A stretch of DNA of 8,878 nucleotides, taken from the NCBI GenBank assembly GCA_021199405.1, contig JAJQID010000150.1, positions 1 through 8,878 of the forward strand. The letters run 5' to 3'. The DNA comes from Lachnospiraceae bacterium (GTDB taxonomy: Bacteria; Bacillota; Clostridia; Lachnospirales; Lachnospiraceae). Positions within the stretch are counted from its first letter, which is position 1. Each line of letters begins with the position of its first letter. The notes under the pieces are model-generated. The model was not told where the DNA came from, did no database searches, and was given only the letters and a program-made list of their open reading frames with translations. The translations under genes and the position numbers were made by a program. Below, piece after piece: positions 5,677-8,878 of the stretch.

Positions 5677-8244
5677 TTATTTCAGCCGGCCGCAGCACTG
5701 CTTATATTTCTTGCCGGAACCGCAGGGACAGGGATCATTGGGATAAATCTTTTTTGCCTCTTTTTTGATCGGCTTTCTGACCGCAGTCTCGTCCTTGTTG
5801 GTGCCGGTCGCCTTTGCCACCTGCTCCCGCTCCACCTTCTGCTCCAGCTTCACCCGGTACAGAACGCGGACTGTCTCTTCTCTGATATTATTGGTCATTT
5901 CCTCAAACAGGTCATAACTGCTCATCTTGTACTCGACCAGCGGATCCTTCTGCCCGTAGGCCGCAAGTCCGATGCCCTGGCGAAGCTGGTCCATGTCGTC
6001 GATGTGGTCCATCCATTTGCGGTCCACACATTTCAGCAGAATAACGCGCTCAATCTCCCGCATGGTCTCCGCTTCGGGGAATTCCGCCTCCTTGGCCTCG
6101 TAAAGCTTCACAGCCTCCTCTTTCAGCTGCTGCTTCAGGCTGCCCTTCTGCAGTCCCGCTACCCGCTCTTCTGTCACCGGCTGCAGCGGAATGGTAGGCA
6201 GCAGGATGGAATTCAGCTCACCCAGATCCCATTCCTCCGGGTCCGCCTCCTCCCGCACCACAGTGTCCACGGCATTGTCCACAATATCCTGGATCATCTT
6301 AATGATGGAATCCCTCATGCTCTCGCCGTCCAGCACCCGGCGGCGCTCCTCATAAATGACCTCGCGCTGCTCGTTCATGACCTGGTCATACTCCAGCAGG
6401 TTTTTACGCACGCCGAAGTTATTGCCCTCGATCTTTTTCTGCGCACCCTCGATCGCCTTGGAAAGGGATCTGTGCTCAATCTCCTGATTCTCCGGAATGC
6501 CCAGGCCGTTGAAAACGCCAATCAGCTTCTCGGAGCCGAACAGGCGCATCAGGTCGTCCTCCAGGGAAATAAAAAACTGAGACTCACCCGGATCACCCTG
6601 ACGGCCGCTGCGGCCTCGCAGCTGATTGTCAATACGCCTGGACTCATGGCGCTCCGTGCCCACAATACGCAGGCCGCCCGCCGCTCTCGCGATGTCGTCC
6701 AGCTTGATATCCGTACCACGGCCGGCCATGTTGGTGGCGATGGTCACCGCCCCGTGCAGGCCCGCCAGGGAGACGATCTCCGCCTCTCTCTCATGGAACT
6801 TGGCGTTTAAGACCTCATGCGGAATGCCCTCCTTGCGCAGAAGCTTGCTGATCTCCTCACTGGATTCAATGGTAATGGTGCCCACCAGTACAGGCTGCTG
6901 TCTGTCATGGGCTTCCTTCACCGCTCCCACGATGGCGTGAAGCTTTTCCTTTTTCGTTTTATAGACGCTGTCCTGTTTGTCCACGCGGATCACGGGCTTA
7001 TTGGTCGGAATCTCAATCACGTCCATGCCGTAGATTTCGCGGAATTCCTTTTCCTCGGTCAGCGCCGTACCGGTCATACCGGCCTTTTTCTCGAATTTAT
7101 TGAAGAAGTTCTGGAAGGTGATGGTGGCGAGCGTCTTGGACTCCCGCTTCACCTTCACGCCCTCCTTGGCCTCGATCGCCTGGTGCAGGCCGTCGGAATA
7201 GCGTCTGCCAGGCATGATACGGCCCGTAAACTCATCCACAATCAGTACCTGATCGTCCTTGACCACATAGTCCTGGTCGCGGAACATCAAATTGTGCGCG
7301 CGCAGGGCCAGGATAATATTGTGCTGGATATCCAGGTTTTCCGCGTCGGCGAAGTTGTCAATCTTGAAAAACTTCTCCACCTTCTCCACGCCCTGCGCGG
7401 TCAGGTTGACGATCTTATCCTTCTCATTGACGACGAAGTCGCCGCTTTCCTCCTGCTCGACCCCCATGATGGCGTCCATTTTGGAGAGCTGCTCCACATC
7501 CTGACCACGGACCATCTGGCGCGCCAAAATATCGCAGGCTTCATAGAGCTTCGTGGATTTGCTGCTCTGACCGGAAATAATGAGCGGGGTGCGGGCCTCA
7601 TCGATCAGCACCGAGTCCACCTCGTCGATGATGGCGTAATGCAGGCCCCGCAGCACCAGCTGCTCTTTGTAAATCACCATATTGTCACGCAGGTAGTCAA
7701 AACCCAGCTCATTGTTCGTGACATAGGTAATGTCGCAGTTATACTGCTCGCGGCGCTCCTCCGGCTTCATGCCGTTGAGTACGCAGCCCACGGACAGCCC
7801 CAGAAAGCGGTGCACGGCGCCCATCCACTCCGCGTCACGGTTTGCCAGATAGTCGTTGACCGTGACGATGTGAACGCCCTTGCCCTCCAGCGCATTTAAA
7901 TAGGCGGGCAGCGTGGAAACCAGGGTCTTGCCCTCGCCGGTCTTCATCTCGGCGATGCGCCCCTGGTGCAGGATGATGCCGCCGATCAGCTGCACCCGGT
8001 AATGCTCCATATCCAGGGTCCGTCTGGCGGCCTCGCGCACGGTGGCATATGCCTCCGGCAGCAGGTCGTCTAAGGTTTCTCCTTCCTGGAGACGTTTTTT
8101 ATATTCTGTCGTTTTGGCCCGCAGCGCCTCGTCGGAAAGCTGCATCATCTGATCCCGCAGACTTTCAATTTTATCCACGAGCGGCATGATGCGCTTCAGT
8201 TCTCGTTCACTGTGCGTGCCAAAAGCCTTACTGATTAGATTCAT
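5677..8244 (-). CDS. secA: Preprotein translocase ATPase SecA
   Basis: This is an 855-aa DEAD-type motor that binds preproteins and the SecYEG channel and uses ATP to push unfolded proteins across the cytoplasmic membrane. Seen here: Walker A MKTGEGKT at 100-107, Walker B DEVDSVLIDEARTPLIISG at 207-225, VDEFTGRIMPGRRYSDGLHQ at 336-355, GMTGTA at 389-394, TNMAGRGTDI at 504-513, QLRGRSGRQGDPG at 541-553, and the helical scaffold/wing region after about 600. A SEC-C zinc motif with C839, C841, C850 and C851 closes the protein. The length is normal for the family (Bacillus about 840 aa). The ATG at 8242-8244 has AAGGAG with 8 nt spacing. A SEC-C tail often binds SecB or ribosomes. No secB is visible here, so ribosome contact is the likelier role (inference). 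A GH13 gene, not hpf as in Bacillus, lies upstream. Confidence 0.98.
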   Translation of the reverse strand: MNLISKAFGTHSERELKRIMPLVDKIESLRDQMMQLSDEALRAKTTEYKKRLQEGETLDDLLPEAYATVREAARRTLDMEHYRVQLIGGIILHQGRIAEMKTGEGKTLVSTLPAYLNALEGKGVHIVTVNDYLANRDAEWMGAVHRFLGLSVGCVLNGMKPEERREQYNCDITYVTNNELGFDYLRDNMVIYKEQLVLRGLHYAIIDEVDSVLIDEARTPLIISGQSSKSTKLYEACDILARQMVRGQDVEQLSKMDAIMGVEQEESGDFVVNEKDKIVNLTAQGVEKVEKFFKIDNFADAENLDIQHNIILALRAHNLMFRDQDYVVKDDQVLIVDEFTGRIMPGRRYSDGLHQAIEAKEGVKVKRESKTLATITFQNFFNKFEKKAGMTGTALTEEKEFREIYGMDVIEIPTNKPVIRVDKQDSVYKTKKEKLHAIVGAVKEAHDRQQPVLVGTITIESSEEISKLLRKEGIPHEVLNAKFHEREAEIVSLAGLHGAVTIATNMAGRGTDIKLDDIARAAGGLRIVGTERHESRRIDNQLRGRSGRQGDPGESQFFISLEDDLMRLFGSEKLIGVFNGLGIPENQEIEHRSLSKAIEGAQKKIEGNNFGVRKNLLEYDQVMNEQREVIYEERRRVLDGESMRDSIIKMIQDIVDNAVDTVVREEADPEEWDLGELNSILLPTIPLQPVTEERVAGLQKGSLKQQLKEEAVKLYEAKEAEFPEAETMREIERVILLKCVDRKWMDHIDDMDQLRQGIGLAAYGQKDPLVEYKMSSYDLFEEMTNNIREETVRVLYRVKLEQKVEREQVAKATGTNKDETAVRKPIKKEAKKIYPNDPCPCGSGKKYKQCCGRLK

Positions 8245-8333
8245 TCGGGAAACTCCTTACTTTCGCTGCATCGAAATTCCTGAAAAAGAGGTTTCTTGCG
8301 GCACATGCAGCTTCTCTCATATATGAACATCAT
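8241..8333 (-). other. Possible leader peptide overlapping the secA start
   Basis: A 30-codon frame starts at an ATG-ATG pair (8333-8328) and ends with TGA at 8243-8241, forming an ATGA overlap with the secA start codon. The peptide begins MMFIYERSCMC and ends KEFPE, with three cysteines, and shows no signal or stall motif that I recognise. A short purine run, GGCAGG, directly abuts the first ATG, which is poor spacing. The frame lies wholly inside the predicted secA leader. A frame this short is open by chance fairly often, so it may not be translated. Confidence 0.2.
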
Positions 8334-8347
8334 CCTGCCGATGTGCC
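8300..8347 (-). promoter_or_regulatory. Inverted repeat in the secA leader
   Basis: GGCACAT at 8300-8306 and ATGTGCC at 8341-8347 are perfect 7-base reverse complements separated by 34 bases. An alternative overlapping pairing, CGGCA (8299-8303) with TGCCG (8336-8340), is also possible. The structure would form soon after the predicted transcription start and would enclose the start of the short leader frame, not the secA ribosome binding site. No T-run follows, so it is not a terminator. A regulatory role is only a suggestion. Confidence 0.35.
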
Positions 8348-8358
8348 AGTCCGCGTTT

Positions 8359-8387
8359 ATTCTAACACTTTTCTGAAATTACTTCAA
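8359..8387 (-). promoter_or_regulatory. Sigma-A-type promoter for secA-prfB
   Basis: On the minus strand TTGAAG (8387-8382) is followed after exactly 17 bases by TAGAAT (8364-8359), with a TG one base upstream of the -10 (extended -10). Transcription would start near 8352, giving a secA leader of about 108 nt. This is the best promoter-like pair in the 198-bp gap between the GH13 stop and secA. No convincing terminator for the GH13 gene is seen in that gap. Confidence 0.68.
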
Positions 8388-8442
8388 TATCCAGATTGTC
8401 GATGAGGCATGAAGGGAACGTAAACAATTTATTACATTTCTG

Positions 8443-8804
8443 TTACTTCAGCACCAGAAACGACTGCGGCTGTAAAGTAATCTTTCCCGCCTTCGCCTCC
8501 CCGCTCCCGATAGCGAAGCGAAGCTCCTTTTTGTCCGTGTCCACCGGAGCGCTCACGGTCTTTCCTGACGGATTCAGCGCGAGGATCAGATCCCCTCTGC
8601 GATACACAAAGGGCAGCTTCCCGCTTTTGGCGTAAAGCACCTCAAATTCGCCGTCCGCCTGCAGGTCCTCCTCCTCATGGCGCAGACGAAGGAGCGCCTT
8701 CACCGTATTCATCAGAGATTCCGGATCCGCCTCCTGCGCCGCCACATTCGGAGCGTCCGCAGCGGGATCTACCGGCAGATACAGCGCGTCCGCCGGGCAT
8801 GTGG
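8443..8804 (-). CDS. Alpha-amylase family (GH13) enzyme, C-terminal fragment
   Basis: Only the last 119 or so residues are present; the 5' part is lost at the contig end. The visible order is PADALYLPVDP, then VAAQEADPESLMNTVKALLRLR, then a small beta domain with GDLILALNPSG and a final ITLQPQSFLVL. The 'LYLPVDP...V..Q..dp.SLl...k.Ll.LR' segment is the linker seen after the catalytic (beta/alpha)8 barrel in many GH13 oligosaccharide hydrolases and transglycosidases, and the rest is the C-terminal all-beta domain. Catalytic residues are outside the window, so substrate specificity cannot be told. The frame stays open to the window edge, but past 8804 it reads adapter sequence and should not be translated. 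A GTG at 8743-8745 is internal, not a start. It lies 198 bp upstream of secA and is probably a separate unit. Confidence 0.75.
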
Positions 8805-8878
8805 CTGTCTCTAATACCCCTCTCCGAGCCCACGAGCCGTAGAGGAAGGTCGTAAGACGGCTTGTGCTTGAAAAAAAA
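8805..8878 (+). other. Untrimmed Nextera adapter read-through (non-genomic)
   Basis: The plus strand matches the Illumina Nextera read-through in order. 8805-8823 matches the reverse-complement Tn5 mosaic end at 16 of 19 bases. 8824-8838 matches the read-2 adapter at 14 of 15. 8839-8846 is GTAGAGGA, identical to i7 index N712. 8847-8870 matches the P7 flow-cell sequence at 18 of 24, ending TGCTTG. 8871-8878 is poly-A, as produced when a read runs off the fragment. The growing number of errors fits low-quality read ends. Genomic sequence therefore stops at 8804. Adapter sequences and index identity are recalled from general knowledge, not looked up. Confidence 0.95.

Noticed and set aside
5629..6810. 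A 393-codon open frame on the plus strand opposite secA
   Set aside because: It is antisense to a SecA frame with full motif coverage, is rich in Leu/His/Gln, which is typical of reverse-strand shadows, and has no recognisable domain.
6817..7899. A 360-codon open frame on the plus strand opposite the N-terminal half of secA
   Set aside because: It is a shadow of the secA codon pattern with no domain, and the motif-bearing minus frame explains the DNA.
8443..8745. GH13 fragment as a complete 100-aa gene starting at GTG 8743-8745
   Set aside because: Homologous GH13 residues (PADALYLPVDPAADAPN) continue in frame upstream of that GTG, so it is internal.
8803..8877. Extending the GH13 protein to the window edge
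   Set aside because: The frame stays open, but the bases are adapter, index and poly-A; the residues do not resemble GH13 sequence.

Overview
The window suggests a mid-to-high GC member of the Firmicutes, most likely class Clostridia, family Lachnospiraceae. This rests on protein character (a SecA ending in a SEC-C zinc motif, a YcxB-like protein, a DUF975 membrane protein), the secA-prfB gene pair, and clear AGGAGG-type ribosome binding sites. The family assignment is inference. All main genes are chromosomal housekeeping genes. I see no phage, plasmid, CRISPR or transposase gene.

Layout. Positions 1-954 (minus strand) encode a ribonuclease Z-type metallo-beta-lactamase protein. Positions 955-1108 hold an intergenic spacer with a perfect 21-bp inverted repeat. 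Positions 1109-2902 (minus) are the tRNA-t6A/ribosome cluster, in transcription order tsaE, tsaB, rimI, tightly packed, with rimI starting inside tsaB. Positions 2983-3468 (minus) encode a small two-helix YcxB-like membrane protein at the head of that group. A divergent intergenic region follows (3469-3606), with a good promoter for the plus-strand DUF975 membrane protein (3607-4386). That gene ends in a strong rho-independent terminator. Converging on it from the right are prfB (release factor 2, 4462-5580) and secA (5677-8244), both minus strand and probably one operon. A sigma-A-type promoter precedes secA, with a leader of about 110 nt. Positions 8443-8804 (minus) are the C-terminal end of an alpha-amylase-family (GH13) enzyme.

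The last 74 bases (8805-8878) are not genomic. They match, with scattered errors, an Illumina Nextera read-through: transposon mosaic end, read-2 adapter, an 8-base i7 index identical to N712, the P7 flow-cell sequence, then poly-A. The right edge is therefore an untrimmed contig end, and the GH13 gene is cut by the assembly, not by biology.

The genes serve translation quality and protein export. TsaE and TsaB make t6A37 on ANN-decoding tRNAs, RimI acetylates a ribosomal protein, RNase Z matures tRNA 3' ends, RF2 terminates at UGA/UAA, and SecA drives preprotein export. tsaD, the usual partner of this cluster, is not in the window. Points worth a second look are the adapter tail, the 21-bp inverted repeat, a prfB that lacks the usual programmed frameshift, and a short upstream reading frame overlapping the secA start. 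I did not find convincing evidence of a new multi-gene system.
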